The notes below the pieces were generated by a model. It ran no database searches. It saw only the letters and a list, made by a program, of their open reading frames with translations, and was not told the DNA's origin. Below, in pieces: positions 18,067-24,997 of a stretch of DNA of 64,000 bases. The first letter of the stretch is position 1, and every line of letters starts with the position of its first letter. A program made the translations under genes and the position numbers. The DNA lies in assembly GCF_007786475.1 (NCBI RefSeq), contig NZ_VNJJ01000010.1, forward strand, positions 62,001 through 126,000, given 5' to 3'. The stretch comes from Cohnella terricola (GTDB lineage Bacteria > Bacillota > Bacilli > Paenibacillales > Paenibacillaceae).

Positions 18067-19755
18067 TTGAATGAATTTATAGATGTCTCGGGGCATATTA
18101 TCATTCGCCCAAGTAACCGTATGAGCGGTAAGCTTAATGTACTTGCTTCAGGAAAGTCGTCTGTTCCTTCTCTCATACAAGTTAGAGCACCAAGCAATAT
18201 AGCGGCCAAAATGTCGGTATACAGCGATCAGATCATTGAGGACATAGCGTTCCCGCCGAAATTCGGCAATCAAAGAAAAGCCCGAATGTACATTCTTAAT
18301 CGTAGCGACTTAAATGCGTCGCTGTCGGTAAAACCAAAGAATAGAATGGCTGGTCGTGTTGAAATAATTGACCCTCCGAAACTAACTTTGGAGATTCCAA
18401 TTATTAAGGATGCCTTTACACGGAGCAGCATACCAACGTTAAACTATGGCTCTGAGCAGTCGATGGTTGTTGGTAGGCACGTAGTTAATAATGAGATCTA
18501 TCGATCTTTCGTTCAGTTCGATGTAACGCAGCTTCCTAAAAACATCATTATTGAAGAGGCATACATTAGGCTTTTTAACTCAATAAAACGTACTTCGGAC
18601 ATTCAATTAGGGGTTTATACTCTCGACAGTCCATGGGACGAAGACGGTATTACATGGGTTAACCAACCTGCCATTAATAACTTGGTGTCAATTAGTGATG
18701 TCGGCAGCGCGCTGGAATATACGAAGCTGGATATTACAAACCAACTAAAAATGTGGTATCCGAAGGGTAATTCCAACAACTATGGATTTATGATTAAGGC
18801 ACTCAACGAGAACGGTTCGCAGTATGTGCAATTCTCAACGAGAGAAAGCCCGATTCATCAGCCTTATATAGAAATTACCTATCGTCAGGATGTCATCTAT
18901 AGCTTTGGGAGAGTCGACCTTCCCAGCAGCATCATGGTCTTAGCAACCGGAAAAAGCGATATTGCGGGAAGCCTTACAATCCGAGAATTTGACCGCAACG
19001 GAGATTTGCCGTCACGCGTTCATATTCTCAACCCTGATATGATTGAATCGAACGTTTCCGTAAATAGACCGGATTTGATCGCGAATTTAACAGTGGTACA
19101 AAACCAGGATTCCGAAATTGCGGGTGCTATTACTATTCGCGTAAAAGGCGGATATCTGCCACAAGATAATCTTTTATCACGCATAATAGTAAACGCACCG
19201 GATAGACCAAGTAAGGTTTGGATAAAAAATCGTAGCGAAATCCATTCATCCGTTCGCGTTACAGTTAGAATGAACGGGAGAAATGATTTATTATCCAATA
19301 TCAAGATTACTCGGGATGAACTATCGGGACGATTATCTGTGCGTCGTGGAGTATTTGGGGATATTCCGTCAAATCTCAAAACGATCATCCACAGCAATAT
19401 TCCGTCCAATCTACAAGTATCAAGAAAAGATGTCGCAGGTTCGATAGAGGTTAAATATTTCAATGATCTTCCCGCCAATCTTACGGTTAGAATCCATGAA
19501 GACATTGCAGGTAATCTGCTTGTCTTACATCGCGATGATTTACCATCATCCGTTCATGTTATATACGCGAATACGCTACCTGGAAGTCTTGTTGTCATAT
19601 CGGGATTTTTACAGGCAAACATTAAAATACCTGCATATGCCACACAGGATAAAGCTGCAAGAGTGACGGTAAGAGCAAAAATGGTTAGCGATTTATTTTC
19701 TTCGCTGATTGTCGGCGGAGACAATATTCCTGGCGGTTATGTGTACATTCTTTGA
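18067..19755 (+). CDS. Adhesin with DNRLRE/CBM96 domain and short beta-repeats
   Basis: Residues about 118-278 match the DNRLRE (CBM96) carbohydrate-binding pattern: KDAFTRSSIPTLNYGSEQSM, YRSFVQFDV and NYGFMIKALNENGSQYVQFS. Both flanks consist of many short degenerate repeats of roughly 13-20 residues with a core like D-[LI]-P/A-[SG]-[NS]-[LI]-x-V (DIPSNLKTI, NIPSNLQVS, DLPANLTVR, DIAGNLLVL, DLPSSVHVI). These probably stack into a fibrous beta stalk that displays the binding domain. Start is TTG; the shared leader CAATACAATGAGA lies upstream. A terminator follows directly, closing the cassette. GC content rises again relative to the two discoidin genes. Confidence 0.75.
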   Translation: MNEFIDVSGHIIIRPSNRMSGKLNVLASGKSSVPSLIQVRAPSNIAAKMSVYSDQIIEDIAFPPKFGNQRKARMYILNRSDLNASLSVKPKNRMAGRVEIIDPPKLTLEIPIIKDAFTRSSIPTLNYGSEQSMVVGRHVVNNEIYRSFVQFDVTQLPKNIIIEEAYIRLFNSIKRTSDIQLGVYTLDSPWDEDGITWVNQPAINNLVSISDVGSALEYTKLDITNQLKMWYPKGNSNNYGFMIKALNENGSQYVQFSTRESPIHQPYIEITYRQDVIYSFGRVDLPSSIMVLATGKSDIAGSLTIREFDRNGDLPSRVHILNPDMIESNVSVNRPDLIANLTVVQNQDSEIAGAITIRVKGGYLPQDNLLSRIIVNAPDRPSKVWIKNRSEIHSSVRVTVRMNGRNDLLSNIKITRDELSGRLSVRRGVFGDIPSNLKTIIHSNIPSNLQVSRKDVAGSIEVKYFNDLPANLTVRIHEDIAGNLLVLHRDDLPSSVHVIYANTLPGSLVVISGFLQANIKIPAYATQDKAARVTVRAKMVSDLFSSLIVGGDNIPGGYVYIL

Positions 19756-19760
19756 TTATC

Positions 19761-19799
19761 AAAAGGGGGGTGTCTAAATTATAGGCACTCCCCTTTTTT
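19761..19799 (+). terminator. Rho-independent terminator after adhesin cassette
   Basis: AAAAGGGG pairs with CCCCTTTT around an imperfect inner stem, followed by six T. It closes the AT-rich adhesin cassette. Confidence 0.85.
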
Positions 19800-19814
19800 C
19801 AGGGAGGAACGGTT

Positions 19815-20018
19815 ATGTCGCAGTCTATTCACGATGTCATTATCGAACTCATGATCAGTTACAGCACGAAAGAATCAACTCCTACTCCCGCGGAAATCCT
19901 GTCCATCGAAAATGCGCTTCCTTTTGTCGCAGAACATCTCGAGCCTGCAACCTATCGCTCTTACGTGGAATGGGTAGAACGCAACAAGGAGCGGTACCAA
20001 GATGATTTATTAATCTAG
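19815..20018 (+). CDS. Small hypothetical protein at end of tail module
   Basis: A 67-residue, acidic, helical protein of unknown function (SIHDVIIELMISYSTKE, YVEWVERNKERY). It has a strong ribosome site (AGGGAGG, 7 bases before ATG) and lies between the cassette terminator and a convergent host gene, so it is probably the last phage-derived gene. It is too polar to be a holin and has no enzyme motif. Confidence 0.55.
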   Translation: MSQSIHDVIIELMISYSTKESTPTPAEILSIENALPFVAEHLEPATYRSYVEWVERNKERYQDDLLI

Positions 20019-20074
20019 CTATTTATCATATTTTCCAGGTCTAATTATTCCTCTAAAAGCCAGCTATTTTAGAT

Positions 20075-20110
20075 GAAAAAAATGCCCTTGCCGATTAATC
20101 GGCAAGGGCT
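20075..20110 (-). terminator. Terminator overlapping the 3' end of the membrane protein gene
   Basis: A perfect 26-bp palindrome (20084-20109) contains the last codons and stop of the minus-strand gene, then a run of seven T on that strand (A-run 20076-20082 on +). The coding end itself forms the stem. Confidence 0.85.
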
Positions 20111-20700
20111 TTCTTGTCGGCGAGCTTGAATTTTCCTGACTCCGTATCGCCAATGTCGAAGTATTCGATGGACAGGGACACTTTTTTGTCGTCCCATTTA
20201 GGCAATTCGCTCGTGCGTGCTCTCTTATAATACTCTTTAACTTGAGCGACCATATCTTCACCTTTCTCCTGCAATTCCTTATCGGTGAAGATGAAATCTC
20301 CGTTCCCTTTGTAATAGGCTTCCTTCCCCGAAACCATTCTTACTGTGATTAAGGTTTCAAATGAGCCGTCGTCGGGATCAAATAGTAGGTGCAGCTTGTC
20401 GACGATAAAGTCGTCCGTTGCTACAAAAGACTCCGCGACGTGTTCGATGTACTGCAACAAAACCAATGTGGAGGTATACATAATGGCCTTCCTGTACTCG
20501 TCGGTAAACACTTTGTCCCCTTTGATCGTCTCGATGGAGCTTTTCATCTCCGTGAGCTGAAGCTTCGTTTGAATTCGATTCACTTGCAGCGAAATCACGG
20601 AATAAAAGGAGAATGCCGCTAATGCAATGGCGATCACGGAAATAATCTTGTATGTTCGTAGCTGGGAAAGGAGATATGAACGTTCCATCTGCTCATCCAA
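20095..20700 (-). CDS. Membrane-anchored protein of unknown function
   Basis: A 201-residue protein with a short cytoplasmic N-terminus, one membrane span at about residues 17-38 (IISVIAIALAAFSFYSVISL), a coiled-coil-like stretch (QTKLQLTEMKSSIETIK) and a mixed alpha/beta extracytoplasmic domain containing FDPDDGSFETLITVRM and YYKGNGDFIF. No enzyme signature is seen. It stands alone between the phage module and the oxidase locus and has its own terminator; GGAGG lies 10 bases before ATG. It looks like a host gene rather than a phage gene, judging by orientation and codon use. Confidence 0.65.
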   Translation of the reverse strand: MDEQMERSYLLSQLRTYKIISVIAIALAAFSFYSVISLQVNRIQTKLQLTEMKSSIETIKGDKVFTDEYRKAIMYTSTLVLLQYIEHVAESFVATDDFIVDKLHLLFDPDDGSFETLITVRMVSGKEAYYKGNGDFIFTDKELQEKGEDMVAQVKEYYKRARTSELPKWDDKKVSLSIEYFDIGDTESGKFKLADKKALAD

Positions 20701-20836
20701 AAAATGCCTCCAAACTGTGTAGATCTAACATTCTATAATTCGACGATATTCGCACTGTTCCTTCCAGCAAGTAAGACATTCATGCGCTAATGCCGGGTCG
20801 CGAGCTGGGCTGAACGTTGTGTCAATATTGTTACGT

Positions 20837-20879
20837 TGTGAATTTTGTTACATTCGCGGGAATCCCTCCGGTATATGAT
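20837..20879 (+). promoter_or_regulatory. CRP/FNR-type box and -10 for CuA lipoprotein gene
   Basis: TGTGA-N6-TTACA at 20837-20852 differs in one base from the Bacillus Fnr/CRP-type consensus TGTGA-N6-TCACA. A TATGAT -10 hexamer lies at 20874-20879 and no good -35 is present. With a start near 20886 the box is centred at about -41.5, the class II activator position. The same geometry recurs upstream of the ba3 operon. Confidence 0.65.
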
Positions 20880-20921
20880 TAGCGTGACTAAAGCAGATAC
20901 CGATGAAGGGAGTTATTTTAC

Positions 20922-21305
20922 ATGAAAAAATGGTTGGCGCTTAGCGCGATGTTATTAGCGGCAATGTTGATCGCGGCGGGATGCGGCGGAGGCAAGAATG
21001 ATAAAGGAGGGTCGGGCGCATCTCCAGCGGCTGCGGCCGGCGGGTCGCAAGCGATCACGATCGATGCGACGAACTTTAAGTTCGATCCCGGCGAGATCAA
21101 GGTGAAGAAAGGCGACGAAGTCAGCATTACGCTGAAGAACAGCCAAGGTAACCACGCCCTGAAGATCGAAGGCTACGACAAAGAAGTGAAAGGCAACGCC
21201 ACGGTGAAATTCGTTGCCGACAAGACCGGCGAATTTAAATTCATTTGCTCTGTATTTTGCGGCAAAGGCCATGGAGATATGGTCGGTAAGCTGATTGTCG
21301 AATAG
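20922..21305 (+). CDS. CuA-type cupredoxin lipoprotein
   Basis: A 127-residue lipoprotein: the signal peptide ends in a lipobox with Cys21, followed by a Gly/Ala/Ser linker and a cupredoxin domain at 43-127. The CuA ligand set is complete: His78 (QGNHALKI) and C109-x3-C113-x3-H117-x2-M120 (CSVFCGKGHGDM). It is thus a membrane-tethered, free-standing relative of the CuA domain of oxidase subunit II. It lies before the ba3 oxidase operon and shares its promoter layout, so it may feed electrons to, or supply copper to, that oxidase; which of these is not shown by sequence. It is transcribed alone: a terminator follows and the operon has its own promoter. Confidence 0.85.
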   Translation: MKKWLALSAMLLAAMLIAAGCGGGKNDKGGSGASPAAAAGGSQAITIDATNFKFDPGEIKVKKGDEVSITLKNSQGNHALKIEGYDKEVKGNATVKFVADKTGEFKFICSVFCGKGHGDMVGKLIVE

Positions 21306-21308
21306 ATC

Positions 21309-21339
21309 AAAAGCTCCCTCGTCGAGGGGGCTTTTTTTT
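21309..21339 (+). terminator. Rho-independent terminator after CuA lipoprotein gene
   Basis: A 12-bp stem with one G-T pair (AAAAGCTCCCTC with GAGGGGGCTTTT), 3-base loop and eight T. Confidence 0.9.
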
Positions 21340-21344
21340 GACAA

Positions 21345-21402
21345 CCCGACCAACATCGGTCAACAACGATGCAAAACATCGTATTGACCGATGTTGGTCG
21401 GG
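21345..21402. repeat. Nested palindrome: 19-bp inverted repeat with A-rich-loop hairpin inside
   Basis: Arms 21345-21363 and 21384-21402 are perfect 19-bp inverted repeats. The 20-base centre contains a second hairpin, ACGATG-CAAAA-CATCGT (21366-21382). It starts 5 bases after the T-run of the upstream terminator. The inner hairpin belongs to the same family as those at 21533 and 48610-48813. Confidence 0.85.
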
Positions 21403-21419
21403 CAGTAACACGATTAGCG

Positions 21420-21548
21420 GTACAAAACATCGTATTTGTCGGAACAGTCGCCGGTCAGCTAGCAATTTCTCATCAAATAACGATATATAACATTGCTATT
21501 GCGACAACAAAGCGCCTGAATCCATAGCATAGCGATGAAAAACATCGT
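21420..21548. repeat. Further degenerate copies of the CGATG-A5-CATCG hairpin
   Basis: A half copy (ACAAAACATCGTA) lies near 21422, an imperfect 9-bp inverted repeat at 21476-21500 (AATAACGAT / ATTGCTATT), and a perfect small hairpin CGATG-AAAAA-CATCG at 21533-21547. Together with the nested palindrome they fill the gap between terminator and oxidase promoter; no gene is seen here. Confidence 0.65.
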
Positions 21549-21607
21549 TATTCCCGGCCAGTACCCTAATCAATGTAACAAATCGTCCACATTCCTCCGC
21601 GATTCTC

Positions 21608-21650
21608 CGTGACAATTGTCACAGTACGGCAGGACGTAAGTCCTTACAAT
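21608..21650 (+). promoter_or_regulatory. CRP/FNR-type box and -10 for ba3 oxidase operon
   Basis: CGTGA-N6-TCACA at 21608-21623 contains a perfect palindrome (GTGACAATTGTCAC). A TACAAT -10 lies at 21645-21650, exactly 37 bases from box start to -10 start, as at 20837/20874. A start near 21657 puts the box at about -41.5. Low-oxygen activation by an Fnr-like regulator is the inference. Confidence 0.7.
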
Positions 21651-21680
21651 GAAAACAACTTGAGATCAGGAGGAACCGGA

Positions 21681-21842
21681 ATGAGCGATAACAAATCCGC
21701 GGCTAAGCCGCACGATAACAGTTCCGCCCCCGAAGCGAAAGAACCGTCGCTTAAAGGAACTTTCGCCTCCGTCATGCTGCTGGGAGCCTTTTTGGCAATT
21801 ACCTGGGTCGGGGTTTTCATTCTATTCGTCGCACGTAACTAG
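21681..21842 (+). CDS. cbaD: Cytochrome c oxidase subunit 2A (ba3 type, small subunit)
   Basis: A 53-residue single-span protein: a polar N-terminus with Lys/Asp/Ser, then one transmembrane helix (about 28-49, TFASVMLLGAFLAITWVGVF) ending IRLFVARN-like as FVARN. Size, topology and position directly before subunit II match the subunit 2A family of ba3 oxidases, a helix that supplies the missing second helix of subunit II. ATG 21681 follows AGGAGG by 7 bases; an upstream in-frame GTG at 21609 lies inside the regulatory palindrome and is unlikely to be used. Confidence 0.8.
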   Translation: MSDNKSAAKPHDNSSAPEAKEPSLKGTFASVMLLGAFLAITWVGVFILFVARN

Positions 21843-21860
21843 AGAGGGGAAGGAATCAAT

Positions 21861-22334
21861 ATGCACATGCATCGACTGGAGAAAGCATGGCTGACGATCG
21901 GAGTATCCATGCTGGCCGTATTTCTGCTCGTGCTCGGAGTGATGACTTTCGGAAGAGGGATCGCCCCGCCTAACGAACACATTCATCATATCGATCCGAC
22001 CAAAGTAAGCGAGACACCGCCGTTCGACAAACCCCAGTTGACCAAGATCGGGGACAATCTGTACAAAGCGGTCATGGTCGCCTATGCGTTCGGCTACGAT
22101 CCGCAGGAGCAAATGGAAATTCCGGCGGGCGCGACCGTGCACTTCGAGATTACGTCGTCAGACGTCGTGCACGGCTTCGAGATTCCGGGAACGAACGTCA
22201 ACGTCATGGTGACGCCAGGGGAAGTCAGCCATGTCTCCCATACGTTCGACAAACCCGGCGAATATTTGATCCTTTGCAACGAATATTGCGGGATCGCCCA
22301 CGAAATGATGAAAACCACCCTCGTGGTGAAATAG
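21861..22334 (+). CDS. cbaB: Cytochrome c oxidase subunit II (ba3 type)
   Basis: A 157-residue protein with one N-terminal membrane helix (about 11-30) and an extracytoplasmic CuA cupredoxin domain. Ligands are all present: His104 (VVHGFEI), C139-x3-C143-x3-H147-x2-M150 (CNEYCGIAHEMM), and the bridging Glu141. The single-helix, short form is characteristic of ba3-type (B family) oxidases. It accepts electrons from cytochrome c and passes them to heme b of subunit I. It lies 18 bases after subunit 2A and 13 before subunit I with good ribosome sites, forming one operon. Confidence 0.93.
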   Translation: MHMHRLEKAWLTIGVSMLAVFLLVLGVMTFGRGIAPPNEHIHHIDPTKVSETPPFDKPQLTKIGDNLYKAVMVAYAFGYDPQEQMEIPAGATVHFEITSSDVVHGFEIPGTNVNVMVTPGEVSHVSHTFDKPGEYLILCNEYCGIAHEMMKTTLVVK

Positions 22335-22347
22335 GAGGCCGCGTCCC

Positions 22348-24000
22348 ATGAATTCATCCAAAATCGCGACGTTCGACCGCAACGACGGCCGACTGGTCAT
22401 CGCCCACATCCTGTTTGCCTTCGGGGCGCTGCTCATAGGCGGCATCGCGGGCATGCTTCAAGGCATGGTCAAAGGCGGAACGATCACCCTGCCTGCCAAC
22501 ATTGGCTATTATGAGCTGCTAACCGCGCACGGCGTGCTCATGGCGCTCATCTTCACGACTTATTTCATTATCGGTTTCTTATATTCCGGCGTCTCGAATA
22601 CCTTGGGAGGCAAATTGCTTCCTTTAGCCCGGAAGTTCGGTTGGTGGGGTTACTCGCTCATGTCCGTCGGCACGCTGATCGGGGTCGTCGTCATCCTGCT
22701 CGGCAAGGCAAGCGTGTTATATACGTTCTATGCGCCGATGAAAGCTTCTCCTTACTTCTATATTGCTCTCGCGCTAGTCGTCATCGGGAGCTGGCTGAGC
22801 GGCTTCGGCATTTTCTATCAATACGTGCAGTGGAGAAAAGGCAACAAAGGCAAGCTGTCACCGTTATTCGCCTACATGTCCGTCATCACGATGCTGCTGT
22901 GGCAGATTGCGACGATCGGCGTGGCGCTGGAAGTGGTCGTACAGCTCATCCCGTGGTCGTTCGGTTGGGTGGAAACGGTCAACGTCGTGCTCAGCAGAAC
23001 GTTGTTCTGGTTTTTCGGTCACCCGCTCGTCTACTTCTGGCTGCTTCCGGCCTATATTTGCTGGTACGTGATCATTCCGAAAATTATCGGAGGCAAAATA
23101 TTCAGCGACGCGCTCGCCCGGATGTCGTTCATACTGTTCCTGCTGTTCTCGATTCCGGTCGGCTTCCATCACCAGTTGATGGAACCGGGCATCAGCCACT
23201 TCTGGAAATTCCTTCAGGTCGTGCTGACGTTCATGGTCGTCATTCCTTCGCTTATGACCGCGTTCTCTCTGTTCGCGACGTTCGAGCTGCACGGAAGGTC
23301 CAAAGGCGCCAAAGGGCTGTTCGGCTGGCTTAAGTTCCTTCCGTGGACGGACGTTCGGTTCTTCGCCCCGTTCATGGGTATGTTAATCTTTATTCCGGCA
23401 GGGGCAGGCGGACTCATCAACGCGAGCAACCAGATGAACGCCGTCGTCCACAACACGCTCTGGGTCACCGGACACTTCCATCTGACGGTGGCGACAAGCG
23501 TCGCGCTGACGTTCTTCGGCATCGCCTACTGGCTCATTCCAACGATTACGGGCCGCGTGCTTACGCCGCGCTTGAACAAACTCGGCATCATCCAGACGCT
23601 TCTATGGTGCGTCGGCATGTTCATCATGTCCGGAAGCATGCACATCGTCGGCTTATTGGGCTCTCCTAGACGAACGGCGTACAACGTTTACGACGATCAT
23701 CCCGACGCCATTCTCTGGATGCCGTACCACGTCGCGATGGCCGTCGGCGGAATTATTCTGTTCGCCGGAGTCGTGTTGATCATTTATAACATAATCTCCT
23801 TAATGCGAGCTCCGAAGGGCGAAACGGAGTATCCGATCGGCGAAGTGTCCGAAGCTTCGGAACCGACGCCTCGTTTCCTGGAAAACTGGAAGCTGTGGAT
23901 TACCGTCGCCGTTATTCTGATCGTGATCGCGTATACGATTCCGTTTATCGATCTGATCGGCAACACGACTCCGGGCTCGCCCGGATACGTCACCTGGTAA
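22348..24000 (+). CDS. cbaA: Cytochrome c oxidase subunit I (ba3 type)
   Basis: A 550-residue multispan heme-copper oxidase subunit (about 13 helices). Signatures seen include the low-spin heme region LLTAHGVLMALIF, the CuB histidine-tyrosine segment WFFGHPLVYFW, GFHHQLMEPG with the two further CuB histidines, and VTGHFHLTVA carrying the heme a3/b ligands. Length and sequence fit the B-type ba3 family rather than A-type aa3 oxidases. It reduces oxygen to water with high affinity and pumps protons. It is the last gene of the operon: a terminator hairpin follows 30 bases downstream. No assembly factor such as Sco or CtaG lies adjacent. Confidence 0.95.
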   Translation: MNSSKIATFDRNDGRLVIAHILFAFGALLIGGIAGMLQGMVKGGTITLPANIGYYELLTAHGVLMALIFTTYFIIGFLYSGVSNTLGGKLLPLARKFGWWGYSLMSVGTLIGVVVILLGKASVLYTFYAPMKASPYFYIALALVVIGSWLSGFGIFYQYVQWRKGNKGKLSPLFAYMSVITMLLWQIATIGVALEVVVQLIPWSFGWVETVNVVLSRTLFWFFGHPLVYFWLLPAYICWYVIIPKIIGGKIFSDALARMSFILFLLFSIPVGFHHQLMEPGISHFWKFLQVVLTFMVVIPSLMTAFSLFATFELHGRSKGAKGLFGWLKFLPWTDVRFFAPFMGMLIFIPAGAGGLINASNQMNAVVHNTLWVTGHFHLTVATSVALTFFGIAYWLIPTITGRVLTPRLNKLGIIQTLLWCVGMFIMSGSMHIVGLLGSPRRTAYNVYDDHPDAILWMPYHVAMAVGGIILFAGVVLIIYNIISLMRAPKGETEYPIGEVSEASEPTPRFLENWKLWITVAVILIVIAYTIPFIDLIGNTTPGSPGYVTW

Positions 24001-24029
24001 TCGCCCATACTCTCGTATTCCGATTACCC

Positions 24030-24075
24030 AAGCCTGCTGCCGTAAGCCTTTCGAGGCTCGGCGGCAGGCTTATTT
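24030..24075 (+). terminator. Terminator after ba3 operon
   Basis: A 13-bp stem (AAGCCTGCTGCCG with CGGCGGCAGGCTT, one wobble) encloses a smaller hairpin; the T-run is short and broken (TTATTT). Confidence 0.7.
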
Positions 24076-24166
24076 GCATGCGCGGCAACGGAGGCGAAAC
24101 AAATAGCTTCGAACAGCGTCTTATTGACGAATAGCTCAACGCGAAAAAGGCCGAGGGGGAGTAAGG

Positions 24167-24889
24167 ATGAGCAAAGTCGCTTGCGTGACGGGAGCGGATT
24201 ACGGGTTGGGATTAGAGCTCTCAGCAGGATTGCTGGAGAGAGGATACAAGGTGTTCGCCGGGCGTTACTGCCTCGAAGACGGGGAAGGATTGACCGCACT
24301 CAAGAGCCGCTACGGGGAGCAGTTGCTAACCGTGCACATGGACGTTTCCGACGACGCAAGCGTGAGCAGCGCGGCGGACTGGATCAAGGAACGTACGGAG
24401 ACGATCGATGTGCTGATCAACAACGCGGCCAAGCTCGGCGATATCCAGCAGACGATTTTCGGCGAACCCCGGTTTCAGGAAATGCTGGACGTCTATAACG
24501 TGAATGCGGTCGGTCCTCTTAGGGTTGCGCACGCCCTGATTCAACCTCATCTTCGTTCGGAAACGAAGCTGATCATGAACATCTCGTCGGAAGCCGGCAG
24601 CATCGGGGATTGCTGGCGCACCAATTGGTTCGCGTATGCGATGTCGAAAGCGGCCCTCAACATGGAGACGGCGCTTCTCCACAAAGAACTCGAGCCGTTA
24701 GGCACTTCCGTTATTTCCGTTCACCCGGGTTGGGTGCGCACCTACATGCAGGGGAAATTAGACGAAGCGGCGACCTATACCTCCGCCGAGGCGGCGTCCC
24801 ATATTCTGAATCTTGCCGAGCGTCCCGATCTATACAAGTCCGAAACGCCCCTATTCGTGGATTTACTTGGAAATCCGCTTCCATGGTAA
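24167..24889 (+). CDS. Short-chain dehydrogenase/reductase (C-factor-like)
   Basis: A 240-residue classical SDR with a Rossmann fold. The cofactor motif TGADYGLG is at residues 8-15, NNAAK follows near 90, a catalytic serine lies in NISSEAGS, and Tyr157 and Lys161 form YAMSK. The C-terminus (GWVRTYMQGK, then LFVDLLGNPLPW) resembles the CsgA/C-factor-like SDR group. The substrate cannot be told from sequence. It stands alone between the ba3 terminator and a membrane protein gene, with AGGGGGAGTAAGG as ribosome site. Confidence 0.88.
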   Translation: MSKVACVTGADYGLGLELSAGLLERGYKVFAGRYCLEDGEGLTALKSRYGEQLLTVHMDVSDDASVSSAADWIKERTETIDVLINNAAKLGDIQQTIFGEPRFQEMLDVYNVNAVGPLRVAHALIQPHLRSETKLIMNISSEAGSIGDCWRTNWFAYAMSKAALNMETALLHKELEPLGTSVISVHPGWVRTYMQGKLDEAATYTSAEAASHILNLAERPDLYKSETPLFVDLLGNPLPW

Positions 24890-24939
24890 TTTTCAACAAA
24901 AAAATGCTGTCAAATAAAAGGAAATTGCATGTTCTCGTC

Positions 24940-24979
24940 GAACAAACTTGTTGCTAGGAAAAATATTCCTAAGTTGTTC
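24940..24979. promoter_or_regulatory. Interrupted palindrome upstream of membrane protein gene
   Basis: TAGGAA-N5-TTCCTA (24955-24971) is flanked by outer arms GAACAA and TTGTTC. It lies 19 bases before the ATG of the next gene. It could be an operator or a leader hairpin; no regulator is implied by sequence. Confidence 0.35.
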
Positions 24980-24997
24980 CGAGGAGGAAAATTCGAC

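Noticed and set aside
21609..21680. An earlier GTG start for the oxidase subunit 2A gene
   Set aside because: It would lie inside the FNR-type palindrome and upstream of the -10; the AGGAGG-led ATG at 21681 gives the correct family length.
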